From: a virus
DNA: 64,000 bases
IMG/VR virus record: IMGVR_UViG_3300032240_001991
Location: 262,659-326,658 of that record
Reading direction: 5' to 3' (one strand)
Positions within the stretch are counted from its first letter, which is position 1. Each line of letters starts with the position of its first letter. Below the pieces are notes generated by a model that was given only the letters and a program-made list of their open reading frames with translations, was not told the origin of the DNA and did no database searches. This document shows, in pieces, positions 1-14,500 of this stretch. The position numbers were made by a program, and so were the translations under genes.

Positions 1-1127
1 CCACCATTAACAAACGTATCACTTGGAGCAGACTGGCCGTATCCTATGTTAATGCCCTTATTAATTACATTTAATCCAGTAGTTAATATGTTTGTTGCTG
101 TTAGCGATCCTCTAACTAGTACATCAGAAGAAATATCAACAAAACTAGCACTTGGTGCTAATGTTGGCCAAATGTATATAGTAGGAGCAGGTGATCTTGG
201 ATCAGCTTGTAGGGCGGTTATTTCACCTAATCCTGTTTTATGTACGTCTAAAACTAATGGAATGTCGTCAGTTACTGATCTAACTCTTGCTCCTACATTA
301 AAATAATCTCCACCTATAGTATCTGCATTGTCTAGACTTAATTGATAGGCTAGATTAGTTCCATCAAAAATAGTAAGTCCGCTGTCGCTAGCAATTGATA
401 GGCTTCCGTTTGTAGTTTGGAATCCTCCAACAGGACTAACTTGTAAATATACACCGGTAACAGTGGTTACTGCACCAGCAACGGTTGCGGTATTAGCATT
501 ATCTGCATGAGTAGCAGTACCAAAGAACTTAGTTCCAGGTACTAGATTAATACCAGGATATACTGTAGATAAACCACTGTGAGCAACTGAAAATATAGAT
601 GTAGTTGAACTTGCAATAGCTATTCTTGTGTTATTATTATAAAGAACAGGAAAGTTAGCTAATGTTGTATTTGAAAGAACTATACTTTCTTCAAACCATC
701 CATTCTTAACGGAAGATGTAGAAGTTGCTGTAGAAGCAACGGGAACTGAAACAAATGTTAATCCGTCTACTGAAAAGTTTAATTGATTCTTACTACTGTC
801 AATCCATAAATCGCCAATATTAGGCGCAGTAGGTTCGCTAGGTGATACTACTGGGACTCCTACTGGTCTAAAAACATTCTGTAATGTATAAACATACAAT
901 CTTGCATCGTTTCTATTATACCATAATTGTCCAGTCAGAGGTGAACGAGGAGGAATTCCATTTGATGCAAAGTTTTCTAACATCACTACTAGGTTATCGT
1001 TGTAATACTGACCGTAAGAATTATAATTTTTACCAATTAAAGTAACACTAGTCGCAACCTGATCAATTGTTGCATCAGGAAGTGTTAGTAAAACTGTGCC
1101 ATCTGAATTTCTAATAGTGTATGCCAT
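1..1127 (-). CDS. Virion/tail-fibre-type structural protein, partial (runs off window)
   Basis: An open frame reads without a stop from ATG at 1127 to the window edge, giving about 375 residues with the C-terminus missing. Residues about 45-75 carry 'VVMLENFASNG' followed by 'PLTGQLWYN', an N-terminal domain shared with the next gene upstream ('HMLENFSNTTSPNNPITGQ', then 'IWYD'), so the two are paralogous at this end. The remainder is Ser/Thr/Val-rich with no Cys in the part read, typical of a beta-structured fibre shaft. It is the last visible gene of the minus-strand baseplate operon, 4 bases after the preceding stop. No good ribosome-binding site is visible. The adhesin role is inferred from composition and position. 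Confidence 0.75.
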   Translation of the reverse strand, partial: MAYTIRNSDGTVLLTLPDATIDQVATSVTLIGKNYNSYGQYYNDNLVVMLENFASNGIPPRSPLTGQLWYNRNDARLYVYTLQNVFRPVGVPVVSPSEPTAPNIGDLWIDSSKNQLNFSVDGLTFVSVPVASTATSTSSVKNGWFEESIVLSNTTLANFPVLYNNNTRIAIASSTTSIFSVAHSGLSTVYPGINLVPGTKFFGTATHADNANTATVAGAVTTVTGVYLQVSPVGGFQTTNGSLSIASDSGLTIFDGTNLAYQLSLDNADTIGGDYFNVGARVRSVTDDIPLVLDVHKTGLGEITALQADPRSPAPTIYIWPTLAPSASFVDISSDVLVRGSLTATNILTTGLNVINKGINIGYGQSAPSDTFVNG

Positions 1128-1131
1128 ATTT

Positions 1132-1893
1132 TTAATACTTTATAATATATTTTGTTGTAACTACTGTTCCAGTAGTTACTGGTCCAGCTAAATTTGGAAC
1201 CTTAAAATTAGTAGAATCTGTATATCCGTATCTAGTACCAATTACTGCAAATAAATTGTTGTAAGTTGTTCTAGGATATAAAGTTCCATCACACATCAAC
1301 CACCCGGTTGGAGTATAATCCATTGACCATAATGTTATCATACCAGTTTGAACTAAGTACGGAGTCACAGTATCTGCTAAGAAATTTGACTTTGTAATAC
1401 TCTGTAAAATTCCCCCGTCTGAAATAACTAGGTAAGCATTTGAAGTTGCAGTTGTTTTTTCAGGCTGGCCTGTGATTGACGAGCTGGTAAGATCTACGTT
1501 AGCAGGAATAGTCCATGCTGTACCGGTGTAAATTTTAATTTGATTGGTAGTAGTATCAACAAATATATCACCTACTTCAAAGTTAGTAGTAACGCCGGTT
1601 ACTGTTTTATAAACAGAATTAATCTGATTCCAATGAATGCCGTCAAACACCTTAAGCTTATAATGAGTGCTAGAAGAATCGTACCATATCTGTCCTGTTA
1701 TAGGATTGTTTGGAGATGTTGTATTAGAAAAATTTTCTAACATATGTAGAAAATTTTCTGCAATCTTAGGAACATAGTTAGGATCATTTCTCCCAACTAG
1801 AGATAAACTAGTGTCGTTAGTGTTCCCAATAACCTCACGTAAGACAATGTCAGGTAAAGAAGGGTTTGATCTTGGTATATTATAATCAGGCAT
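1132..1893 (-). CDS. Short tail-fibre protein with C-terminal phage tail-collar domain
   Basis: The protein has 253 residues if started at ATG 1893, which has a GGAAG ribosome-binding site about 8 bases upstream; a TTG at 1899 would add two residues. The N-terminal third holds the 'MLENFSN ... PITGQIWYD' domain seen again in the following gene. The C-terminal 75 residues ('ITLWSMDYTPTGWLMCDGT ... LFAVIGTRYG ... FKVPNLAGP') match the phage tail-collar domain, with the GWLxCDGT and IGTRYG motifs intact. Such domains occur in short tail fibres and host-attachment proteins. Its position after the giant adhesin suggests a baseplate-distal fibre. The domain call is firm; the receptor role is inferred. 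Confidence 0.85.
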   Translation of the reverse strand: MPDYNIPRSNPSLPDIVLREVIGNTNDTSLSLVGRNDPNYVPKIAENFLHMLENFSNTTSPNNPITGQIWYDSSSTHYKLKVFDGIHWNQINSVYKTVTGVTTNFEVGDIFVDTTTNQIKIYTGTAWTIPANVDLTSSSITGQPEKTTATSNAYLVISDGGILQSITKSNFLADTVTPYLVQTGMITLWSMDYTPTGWLMCDGTLYPRTTYNNLFAVIGTRYGYTDSTNFKVPNLAGPVTTGTVVTTKYIIKY

Positions 1894-1895
1894 AA

Positions 1896-2564
1896 TCAAC
1901 TTCCACTAGTTAAGCTTTGAATTCTAATCGTATAATCAATTTGTATTAATCTGTTTAATGCTTTCTGTACAGGATGAAAGATAACGTGCGTTAACAATAA
2001 TCCTGTATTCTCGCCTGCAGGATTATAACTCTTAAGTCCTAATTCATCAAAAACAAAGGTTCCGGATGAATCTGTAACATTAGCATCAAATGCTGGTTGT
2101 CCTTGAGGTTCTCCAAAGTCTAGTAAGCAACTTACTAATAGATCTGAGTAGTATGTGCCAGCTACGTGTCTTACTTCCATAAAATTTCTTGAAGGATCAA
2201 GATCGTAAGGATTATTTGCATCAATAACTTTATAATATGTTTGATTATATAGAGATGCATTACTACCTACATTATTGGGTGTAAGGTATGTAATAATTCC
2301 TGTAGGATCAATTCTACTACCACCGTTGCCAAACGCCATTTCAGAGATAAAATTTTGACCTATATTACCAACTCCGCTTGCTAATGCGATAGAAAAATTT
2401 TCATAATGAATGGCGTTTCTTTTATCTACGTATACTTCTTTGGTTGTTGGATCAAATATTTTAATATGTCCCTGAAGGCGAATAGACCCTGTTTCATTAG
2501 GGTCTTTATTATTTTGACGGTTTTGTGTATTTTCAATCATTTTAGTACTCTTGATATTATCCAT
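1896..2564 (-). CDS. Virion-associated protein of unknown fold
   Basis: The protein has 222 residues and is not recognised by name. The N-terminal 30 residues are hydrophilic and Asn/Lys-rich; the rest alternates beta-like segments such as 'FISEMAFGNGGSRIDPTG' and 'HVIFHPVQKALNRLIQIDY'. It sits between the giant virion protein, whose stop it overlaps by 8 bases, and the collar-domain gene, so a baseplate or fibre-attachment role is likely. There is no Shine-Dalgarno sequence before ATG 2564; instead ATAAATA ends 5 bases upstream. An alternative start at the internal Met (residue 9) also lacks a convincing ribosome-binding site. Confidence 0.75.
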   Translation of the reverse strand: MDNIKSTKMIENTQNRQNNKDPNETGSIRLQGHIKIFDPTTKEVYVDKRNAIHYENFSIALASGVGNIGQNFISEMAFGNGGSRIDPTGIITYLTPNNVGSNASLYNQTYYKVIDANNPYDLDPSRNFMEVRHVAGTYYSDLLVSCLLDFGEPQGQPAFDANVTDSSGTFVFDELGLKSYNPAGENTGLLLTHVIFHPVQKALNRLIQIDYTIRIQSLTSGS

Positions 2565-5500
2565 AGTAATATTTATCCGGTAGCGTTGCCTGTTTATCTC
2601 TCAAGAACTGAGCTATCTTTCCAGTGTCGTCAATTAAAGGAGTATTGTTTAATTCGTAAAAATTTGTACTCGCAATTCTTTGCACTATCTCAATTCTAAC
2701 ACCAGTTGAGGTAGAAAGAGTAGGTAAATTCAACACTAGTGTTGCAGTACTCCATTGTCCTACTGTAACCACATTAGTTAGAGTAAACTGCGGTTCAACC
2801 CATCTTACGCCAGTAAAACTATAGCCGTTGGTAGCTGTAGAGCTTTCTGATTTAGAGGCGGTGTACGACCAAATTTCATTGGTTGAAGTTACAAGATAGG
2901 CAGTTCCAATAACAGTTGTTGGAGGAAGGTCATATTGTGTAGCAACTGTTGATCTGTTTAGTGTATACGCAGGAGTATCATAAGAAACTGTAATATCGTG
3001 TTGATAAAATCCAGTTTTTCTTAGAGGTGTGCCACCGTATAGAACTGTAATTTGATTCGTTGCAGTAACAAATCCCGTAGTTGTATTCAATGATAGTGCA
3101 GAAATAGTATAACTCGTAGCTCCTGTAGCTGTCATTATTGAAGTAACCGTTGTAATTTCTCTAAATGGCGTATGCGATAGATATAGATTTTGGCGTGCTC
3201 CTTGATCTATAACTGAGGTTCCAATCGCATATACTGATTTTGCTCCAGTTCCTAAAGTAGCTCTTGTAAGATTTCCTAATACATTTTCATTAACTGATCT
3301 ATATTCAATACGTTCTCCTCCAATAAAAATTACACCTGGTATTTTAAGTGCTAGGTTTGGCAGTGCTAGTTTTCCAGCATCAGCAACTGTGATTATTTTA
3401 TCTGTTGGATAGAGAGGTTCTGCCAATACTGTTGAGCTATCTTTTGATAATCTTAAGAATTCGGTTCTGTTTAGCATGTCTCTAAACATTCTGTAACCGA
3501 TTGTGTTTCCTACTGACGTATCGTACATGCTCATTATTGTTACTATATCTGAAGGATTGTAAGGGTACGAATCTCTTAAAACTATCGTAACACGGTCAGC
3601 GTCTACATAAAAATCAATACCTTTAACAAGAGGTTTACGGTTTACAGTTACCCAAACATAGTTATTATTAAAAATTGGTCTACTTACTTCGTAACGGCGT
3701 GATCCTCTTCCTTGGAAAGTTTCTAACTCTATTAACGGCTCTTTTTTAATACCATCCTCAACTGTTATGTTGTTAATTGTAATAATTCTCATAATCTTTG
3801 TATAAGTAAAATCTGCCGACGGTCTAACAACAATTGTATTCCTTGATTCATTAAAGTAGTAATCACTAAATTCGTGATTTGTGATTGCTATTACATCATT
3901 AAGCTGTAGCAATCCTACTCTAAATTTAACTTTATTTTCAACAGAGTTAACTACATAATCTGTTAAAGGAATCATGCGTAACCCATTTACATATACATCT
4001 AACGAACTTAAGCCAAACGAGTTAGGCGGATATGAATTATTTGGATCTATTGAAAATTTAAGATCTACACCAGTGAATAAGTGATATGATGTATTAGGTG
4101 GTATTAAGATTCTACTATCAACTTCTACAATAGCTTGCGAATCCGCAGACCAGTTATCGTTTAGAGGATAGAATAAATCCCACTCAACTCTTGCAGGATC
4201 ATTATTAAAAATAGATTGTTCTCTCACAGCACTATACGGTCTGTTTGTTCCAAAGAATACCCACGACTGCAATACATTTGTAATAGCAGGGTTAACTCCG
4301 GTTACAGTTAGCAATCCTTGTCCTAGTGTATATTGAGATGGTAATAGTTCTTGTCCGTTTAGTGTTGCATATATTGTGTTATACTCAGCGTTAACTCCTA
4401 CACTAACACTTATTGTGCTAGTATTTGAAAGTGCGGTATATCCAGAACTGACATAATCGTATCCTCCTACTCCAATAACAGATACTCCTACCAGTCCTGT
4501 TGTTGTTTGGGTTCCTATTACAATAGTACTGTTAACAAGATCAAACTCATAGTCTACACCGGGTACTAATAATTCGTTGTTAAAGGACACAATAGCAGAC
4601 GCAGTTGTTGGCGGTACTGTCAATAATCTCAGTACTGTAGTCTGTGTTGTTTGTGTAATCTCACCAAAAGTTTCAGAAACAACTGGAGCTCCTGTTTGTG
4701 GATCTCGTGCATAAACACTCATACCCAAGCTTTCGTGTATTTCTCCCTTAATCATCTCCTCGGGAGCATGACTAATGTTAGGAGATATAAACCCTTCACC
4801 GTCGACAATTATATCTTCTGGATTTAATCCCGAAGCAAGTGTATAAGCTAAGTCGCCGCCGTCTAATATTGTATCTAAAACTCCAGGGACCATATTAAAT
4901 TCCCAGAATTCAATCAATGTTCCTAGGCCAACAGTACTAATAGTTGAAGTACTAAATGTAACTAGTTGACTAGCTGTGTTAACACTTACTACAGTAACAA
5001 TAGGATCTACAAACTTGTTATAAGGAGTAGACGTACTAACTGTATTAATACGTAATCCTGGGTATATTCCTGCTAAGTTATCTAACATTAATGTATCTGT
5101 ACCTGTAACGGCTACAGAAATTACACTAGCAGTTGTATAATAATACACATCATCGCCGTATAGAGACTGACCAAACGGTGTTAATCCCCAATTTGTACTA
5201 TAATCAAACATTAGCCCTTGTTTCTGTGCAGCTGGATATTCTACACCTGTCATTAATTGTGCAGGATCAACGCCTGGCATATTAATAGAAGGTTGATAAT
5301 AACTATAAATTCTATCAACTGCAGAATATAAGTTAATATTTTTATTATAAGTTATTTGTATAACTTTTCCTTGCGCTGGAGCAGAGGTTAAGACTAAATC
5401 AGAAAATAGTTTTTTATAACTATAACCAAACCCAGATGATGTTTTTCTATAAGTTTCAATATTATAATCAGTAGCTAGAACCCGTACCCCGCCTAATGTT

Positions 5501-8500
5501 ATGTTAATATTAGCCTTTTTATTTTCTGCAGCCCATCCTAATGTAAATCTAAATGTTTCTCCGTCACAGATAAAACTTTCTGTAACAGTAGAAGTATTAA
5601 TTTGCTGATTAGAGCTAATACGATCAAATTTCATTTCAACAGTATTGTTTCTAACTTTACCGTTAATCATAACCGGATAGGCTTTAGCAGTAACTAGTTC
5701 AGTTGAACCCCCGCCTACAATTATAACGCTTGGAGTTTGAAGGTATCCGCTGCCACCATTAGTAACTACAACTCCAGTAACCTTACCGAGAGAAATTCTT
5801 GCTTCTGCTGTTGCACCTGAGCCAGTGTCTCCTAGGGCTGGTATAATCTCTACTGTAGGAACCGAAGTATAACCAGCACCCGGCTTTTCTACAATTATAC
5901 TACCAACAGAGAGTTTGTAGTTGTCTGTCCACGATTTCCAAGGATAGACACCTGATAATTCGTCTCCTGGATTGACTGTTAAAAATTGATCAGTATCTCT
6001 ATCATAGTATGCTGGAGAATCAAAATCAGTAATATAAGAGTTTGAAGGTTCAAGTAAGTTATAGTTAACTTGATAATTTCTTATCTTAGTATGATAAGGT
6101 TTAACTTCTTCTATGTACTGCTCGTAATATTGACTGTTTTGGAATTTAAAAACAGGACGTTGATCTAATGTTCCTGCAAGATTCCTTACATTAATAAACG
6201 CTGTCTTAAATGCCCAATCTACAAATTTCTGTTCACTCATTGCATATCTTACTGCTTTAAAGAATAAGTGATTCCAGTAAACTTTTAAAGAACCTATAAA
6301 AATATCTTCTTTAATTGCCTTTAAGATATTAATTAACTCCATTTCTGGTGTTTGATCGTATAATGTTTGATCGTATGTGAAGTGGTAATCAAAGTTATAC
6401 CAATTGTTAGTTATATTCCATAAGTTATCTTTAAACTTAATAGTTCCGTTTTCATTAACCATTAGATTATATTTGTCAGTGTAGTCTCCTGCTGACGACA
6501 CTTTCTGTAGAATAATGTATCTTCCGTTGCCTTGATTTTTAACTTTAACGTAATCACCGTTATTGACTGTTATCTCGGCTAATTGATAAGTTTCTTCTAC
6601 AGTCTCAGCTAATGGCTTTAGGCTATCAAAGTCTTGACTTACCCAGTTTATGTAATCCCAATACTGAGTAGTGTCAAAGTCTTGCGTAAAGACTTTGACC
6701 CAAGATTTTCCTTGCCATTCGTATTTTGCCCAACGATTGTTACTATTTTCGTCAGTTTTTACAATAACTGTATATGGTCTAACTTTAAGTTCTGGTGCTT
6801 TTAAGTATCCCTTTCCTGAATTTTTAATAGTAGCCGCAGTAACTCGGCCGTATTGATTTATTACTAGATCAATTTCTGCATCTGAAGTATCGTTTACAAC
6901 GGTTACTAGCGGTCCTGCCCATGATGTTGCCGTGCTTCCTGTATAGGTAACAGGCAATAACGGTGCATATCCTGTACCAGAATTAACAATGTTAATTGTT
7001 GTAATAGTACCAGTTGTAGAGCTAATTGAACAAGTTAATTTTGCTTGTACTAGATCAGCTGTTTTAATAGAACTTAAATCTCCGTAGCTATCTACAATTT
7101 GATCATATTCTCTAGAATATACATCAGGAATCTCTCTCTTAGAGTTTAAATTTTTAAAATTTACCTGATCCGTTATCAAATATCCTGCTACTACGCCGTT
7201 AACATAATCAATAACGTTACGTAGAGCTTGGTTTCTATCAACAAACATACCCTGTCTTGGTCTAACTTCAATTCCATACTTTACTCGATTGCTTAAAGAT
7301 GGATCAGGTACTAAGTTACCTAAACTATCTCTTCCTACTAAGCTATCTAATAGCTTTTTATCAAGCATTTCTGTAGGCATGTTGGCAGAATTGCCTTCAC
7401 CTAACAACAGCCATTCTGTATGTCGAGTAACTGAATTGTTTAGAGTATCTTTTGAAATATTAAGATAAATTTGATTTCCAACAAGAGTATTCTTAACATT
7501 AGCAACTGCTATTGCATTTGGTGCTAATATTGAAACAAACTTTGAACCGTAACTAGCAGGATCAAAGATTAAGCTTGCTACGGTACTTGCAGGAATCTTT
7601 CTTCCCTTTGCATTAGGTAACAATACTTTATTTTTTACCCAGTAAAAATATACATTAGTAGCCTGACCAGTTGACGGATTGTAATATTGTTTGATGCTCA
7701 TTACACTATTATCTGGGTACTTAGGTTGTCCGCTAATACCTTTTGATAGCCCGTCAGTAGTATCTGCTAATGCACTCCATTGACTAGGCAAATACTCTGT
7801 TTGTACCCATTCGTAAACATCAATACTTGCACCAGGGAATAGAGTTCCCCAAGAATTCTTTCGATATTCTAAATCGCTCTGTTCATACCAAACATACTTG
7901 ACTGTGGACAGATCCCACCATAATTCTCCAACACGATCTTCAATCCAACTAGTCTTAGTATTAACTACAACTCCTTGAGTTCCAACACTATAAGTTGCAG
8001 GATCAAACGCTGTTTTATATCTAATTTCCTGATCTGCTAATCCTGAAATTTTTCCTTTAACTGGATCAATAATATCGAGATAATCTACAAGTTGTTCAGA
8101 TTCTGTATTAACAGTAACTGATCTTTTGATCTTAGTTAAGTCAATTAAATCTTCTTGCTGTCTAAATATTGACCAACATGTTTGAGAAGCATCAATTACA
8201 TTGTACTGAAAAACTGCACCTAAAGTTACAAAATTATTAGAAATTATCCCCAAAGTATCAGGCGCGCCTATGAAAATATTTCCGTTGTTAACAGCAATAG
8301 ATTTTCCGTAATTATTTCCGCCGTATAACTCTCCGTTAAGGATAGTTAAAGAATTTGCATCAAATAATTCTGTTGCATAAACAAAATATTTGTTTTTTCT
8401 TTCATATGTGTAAACTGTTCCTGAATTATTAATATAATCAGTAAATCTAGTTGATAATCCATCAAACACTGTACCGTCATTAAACGTTAAGGAGTTTTCC

Positions 8501-11500
8501 TGTATACCGCTTAAGGAAATAATAACTTTTTTAGCATCAACAGTTGTTTTTAATTCTGTTCCAAAATTTAAATTGTTATTTTTTAACGGATTATGAATAG
8601 TTTGTACCAATGAATAAGATGTTGCTGTACTTACATATTCGTAAACATAAACACATCCTGGTCCATAGTTATCGTTAATCAAAAACGGCGACGACGCAAA
8701 CAAATATCCACCATCGTCAGACATAGAAACTGATGTACCAAACTGATCACCTATTGTTCCTGTTGGAGGCGTGATAGTCTGTAATAACGAATATGACGAT
8801 GTACCGGTTGAATACTGGTAAATGTAAACAACCCCTGTTCCGGTAGACATTGCAGGATTTGCAATCGCTAAGATAGTACCGTCAATATTTCCTGCTAACG
8901 AGCAGTTAACTGTCGATGTTCCTAAAGATATTGGAGGCATTGGTACCGTAATTGCAGTTGTTGAATTAACTGTTAACGTATAAGGGAACACTACTCCTAA
9001 TGTAGGAGCAGAAACAACCAATGCCTTCCCACCTGTAGTAAATTGTGTTTTAGCTACAAATATATCACTACCGTATCTAGATGCTGTGCTAGTGTTTAAC
9101 ACAGAGAGTGTTTTCTCTTCTCCTGTTGCTGGAATAATAGTTGAAATTTGTACTCTATCTACTGCAGGTGCACCGGCTACAATAACTTGATATTCAGTGT
9201 CGTATGCTAGTCCTTTTCCAAATTCAGTAGGTATAGTGATAACGTCAATTCCAGAAGCCACCATATTAAGTGTGTAACTAGTAATTGGATAATGGGTTCC
9301 GTTAAGTAACCCTAAAACAAATACTCGACCGTGTCCAGAACTTGAGAAATAATCCGGAGCGGATATTATAAGCTTATCTGCATCCTCTTGAGTTGCAATA
9401 TTGTATCCGTATCGTTGACCCGGATGATTTACACCACTAAGTATTTCTGTTGAAGTAGAATAGTTATGATTCTTCTTATATACTGTCCACGGAGACCAAT
9501 CATATGTTGCATCACCGGTATCAGTCCAGATTAGTTCGTTATCTGCAAAATCAATTTGATCCTGTAGTGCAACTGTATCATCAAAAGATTTAACTCTTAC
9601 ACTAATAAATTTGAACAACAATGCCTGTGTAGTTGCCGGCGAAACAGTGGCTAATGTTGAATTCACAGAAAAAGAAGTTAACGAAGGTATTTCAATAATT
9701 TCATATATTCCGTCAGTTCCGTTATCTAAACCATAAACTGAAACAATGTCTCCTACATTTAATTTATGAAAAATATCTGTATAGAAAGTTAATTTAACAG
9801 CAGGGATATCTATGTCTGACCCAATTACTTTAATCTGTTGTTTTGAGTAACGGTAGACGTCCCAATCTCCATTAGGTTTAAATCCTAACCATACAGTGTT
9901 ACCATCTTGCAAGTTTCCTGCATTTGCAACATCAAACAAGCTTTGTTTGTTGTACGCTGTTGCAGTTATGTCATCTGATCTAACATATCCTGCTGTTGGC
10001 AATAATAGATTATTATTTTTATATGTAGACGATGTGTATGTTAAAAATACATTATTAGAAGAATAATCATAATTTTTAATTGTTACATCATTAGGAGTAA
10101 CGTAAGAGATAACATCATTAGCTGTCTTAGGAGCAACATCAACAAACTTAATAATTTGATTATTTTCTATAAAATCAGATTCTCTAAGTGGTAATTCAAT
10201 TTCGTTATAAGAAATAAAATTGCCGTAAGAGCCTACTCTAAATGCCCATTCTTCGTCAAATTCAATTTGACCATTTAAATTATGTATACTTGCTTTAGAT
10301 AGTTTTGATATTGAATTTGCTGTTCCTTTTTCTCTTATAAATCCTTGATAGAATTTATATTGAGCAATAGGATCTACTATAATGTTTGTAAGATAACCTC
10401 TTGGTGTATAACCGGTTAAATGTTGGGCCATTTTTTGTTGGCCAATGTCAAAGTTATCTATATCTAAACTATAAAAATCTTCAAATTGATTAATTTTATA
10501 ATCAAAATTAGGTAACAACTGCGCAATAGGAGAAGACCCTAATAAATTCCATTTTGTGAAATTAAAATTAGATGTTCCTGTAATATTTTCATTTGCAGAA
10601 TAATATTTTCCAGAATATTTTACAACACTAGAAATATCATAATCTTTATTTGCTTGCCAAGCTTCAATAGTTACATCGTCGTAAACAAATCCAGGACTTA
10701 AGAAATCACCATTCCAGTCTCCTGTAATGAATCCTGAAATTTTCATTCTAGCCTGACGATAACCTGTTTGTGTGTCATAGACTACATCTCCAAACATACT
10801 TGAATTTGCCATAACAATTGCATGTTCTTTCTGTATGAGATTTAATCTAGCAAAATATAAACCTGCAGGAGTATCTTCGGCACTTATTTTACAAATGCCA
10901 TTTTCTCTACTTAAACTAAAGTTTTTTGGAGGAAACGGAGTTCCGTTTGCTGTTAATAAACTATAATCGTAAAAACTATTAAGTACATTATCAACAACAG
11001 CATCTGTAAATTTGTATTGTATTTTTCCTGAAAAAGGACTTAGTGTAATTACTGAGCCGTTAGACCAATTTTGAGTAGTCCAATATAAAAATTCTTTTCC
11101 TGAAAAATTCCAATCTAGTACTTGCTCTAAATCTGAATTATATTCGTTAAAAATAAATCCTTGATTAGTTAGATATTTCCCGTATCCAACAATTAAATCG
11201 TAAACTTCTTGTGTTGTTGAATATTGTGTTCCGTAAGGAATAATCGTTTGATTTTGATCAAAATCTTTAGTGATCGATACCGTTGCTCCGCCTATTGTTG
11301 GTAAGTTTGCTAGTTTGATATAAGCAGTAACATCAAAAGAGGACCCAGAATTGGTACTAGTTGCAACAGAATAATAAGAATTTTCATACTTTACATACTG
11401 ACCTGCTTGATAGAATGTATTTTCTGTCCAGGTTAGTACTGGCGGAGATTTTCCTCCTACTGATATAGATGCGTCGTTATTTCTATGTAAAGGAGCATTT

Positions 11501-14500
11501 ATTGTAAAGAATAGATCTTTTTTATCGTAACCCTTAACTAAAAATTTTCCATTTTTCTTTTCAACAATTATACCAGAAATTGAAACAAACTTAACCGGAT
11601 TACTTACATTAAAATGTAAAGCGTAGTCTTCGTTAGGTAGTAAAACTCCTGGACTTACTGTATTTGGGCTAACTGAATCTATAGTAATCTCTAACTTATC
11701 TTTACTTAAAAATCCACCTGCTTTATAAAACAAATTAAAGTTAACTAATGATAAATCTTGTTTCAGTGCTGCTAGATAATCTAAAGACCTCTTTTTACCA
11801 GATTCAATCACCATCACACTATAACCAGATGAAAGAACAGTATTTCCATTACTGTCTATATCACTATTAAGATAAACAATTGAAGGATTTAAAAATAAAC
11901 TATTTTTACCGTACCTGTATTGTCCATCTACATTTTTAACTAGTCTAATAGGGTCAAACATTTTTGCAGCGTACGATGCTGGCTTAGATAGTGCTAAAAT
12001 TATTTGCACTGCATACGGCCATATACTGCTACGTCTCCATGCAGTTTCAGCAGGACCATGATCTCCAAAAGACCAATCTTGATCTGGATTTAATATATTT
12101 TCATTCTCAGCAATACTACCCCAGAATCGTAAGTCAATCAATTGACCACTATCATCAACTGGAATTATTTTACTTAACCCTGTTCTAACATATGTAGGAT
12201 CTACTCCAGCACGTTCTCCGTAACGAATTAGTCCTGCTTCTAAATCTTCCCATAAGTTTAGGTTTCCAGAAGTATAAGGTGCAGGACCATATTCTGATTC
12301 CCACCAAGATGGTTTAATACTAAATCCTAACATTTCCCAAGGATGTGTATTAGGGCGATCAGTATCAAAGTAAAATTTGTAGATACCTCTCCAATTTCCA
12401 GGAACTACAGAATTAAAAAAGTAATCTTGAGTAGATTTATAGTTATAAGTTTTATGGTTGTCTACGTTATAGTCAACATTTGACGAATAATCTATTCCGT
12501 AACTACTGGTCCATTTAATAAAATCTCCTTGTACAATATTATAAATTTTATTATAGGAGTTTTTATTATCTCGAAATACTCCCGGAAGTATGTCATTGAT
12601 ATTAATTAAATCAGGATCATATGTTACTTTTATATTATTGAACACTCTTCTTTCGTATTCTAAAAGTGCTAGGTCTCTAAAATCGTAATTGCCAATTGCG
12701 GCATTTGCAACTGTTGTATATGCCAGCGTAATACTACCATCGTGGCCTTGTATTACCATGTGGGCATTTACTGCATATGATTCGTCTTTATAAATCATAG
12801 GCACATATTTTGGATACAATCCTAATTTGCTAGGAGTTGGCGGAACGTAGGATCCTACGGTGGTAATATAATCAACCACCGTTATTATGTCACCCCGTGT
12901 TAAAGTTGCCGATATTACAACTACAGGGTCTACCAAATCAAAAGAATAATCAACTCCGTATACTAACAATGAACCGTTTAGGTATATCAATACTGATCTA
13001 GTTGAAAGCTGTGTAATATCAAATGTTGAAATTAAAGGATATCTAACATTTCTAGCATCTGTAACTGTGTACTTTCTAGTAACATTATTAGTACCATATC
13101 CTAGCATATCACTTTGAGAATACGGAAACGTGTAATTTTTATTTTTAATAATAGAACTTAACGCTTGATCTAAAACTCCGCTAGGTGATAAAGACGCATC
13201 AGATTGGGTGATAAATTTTATTAAATTTAACTTAAATTGATAATAATCATTTGCAGTACTACGTGTTGCATTAATTAAATTATGTTCAATGTCAGTTATA
13301 AACAGTTGTGCAAACGACATTGGATTATATGATGTAATCATTCGTGTTCCGTATTTTGTAATAAACGGAAGACTCTTTAGATTACTTACACCAGGGAACA
13401 CACCAACAAAATTTGGGTCTCGATTAACCATTGTTTGAACATGATCACTTAATTCACTAAGAGTAAATTGAGAAATTTGTTCGTTCAGCGGATTGTTAGA
13501 TGAATTTAAAGGAAATTCATATATACCGTTTTCGTTTGGTGACGAAGCGGTATAACATTTAATTAAAACATTTGTTACACTAGTAAACGGTGTAACAAAT
13601 TGAACATTTAAATTTGTTTTATCTATGACCAATGTATAATCTACATCTAACATTAACTTTACATTATTAGAAAATACTTCTATAGTTAGATCTGTAATTA
13701 ATGCGGCATTATCAAAAACAGTGATAGGTATTAAATTTCCAGTTGATACAACTTGAAATTGTTGCACCGGCATCTGATACGGCATTCCTTCTTCCCATAC
13801 GTTCTTATAAGAATATCCAGTATCCTTATTAATTCGTAAGAAAGTCTTAGATGTAGAAACATCGGTTACTGTATTAGTACCTAATAGAGAAATATTACTT
13901 GTATTGAAATAATTTTCAAACAAATAGGATCCTTCAATCCCAACATTTTTATAGTTTAACGGAAACCCTAAAACAGGATCAGCTATACCTGTACCTATTG
14001 AATATCCAAATAACTTATTTCCTAAAAAGATTGCATTGTAATAAGTTTTATCGCTATAACTATGTCCAGTTTCATCAAATAGGTCAAAAAGTGGTGCTTG
14101 GTTTAGTACAGTTCTTTGTTGAGAAAGAACCCATTCTAATCCATTAAACCAAAATTCCTTTCCTTGTCCCTTAGTTCCTAATAATATTACTGTACTATTA
14201 CCAAAAATTGGTTCTATTATCTCGGCTAGATTAATCTTTTCAACACCGTTAATTAAGCTTAACCCTACTTGAAATATTTTTCCACGAACTAGTGGATCAG
14301 GGTCTGCATTAAAAATAATGCGTTGGCCAGGTTCTAATGCAACTCCGTCTACAGTATAACTTGTAGAACCTTCAATACTTGAAAATACATCGCTAGTTAC
14401 TTGGTCAATTAAATCAACTGGATCTAAGCTGTTATTTCCAAAATTGTAGAGTTGTATATCTGCTTCAAATTCAACAATAGGACGTCTTGCTCTTAAATTC

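Noticed and set aside
46-306. 86-codon plus-strand frame at the window start
   Set aside because: It is antisense to the open fibre-protein frame that runs from 1127 to the edge, and its codon pattern is that of a shadow.
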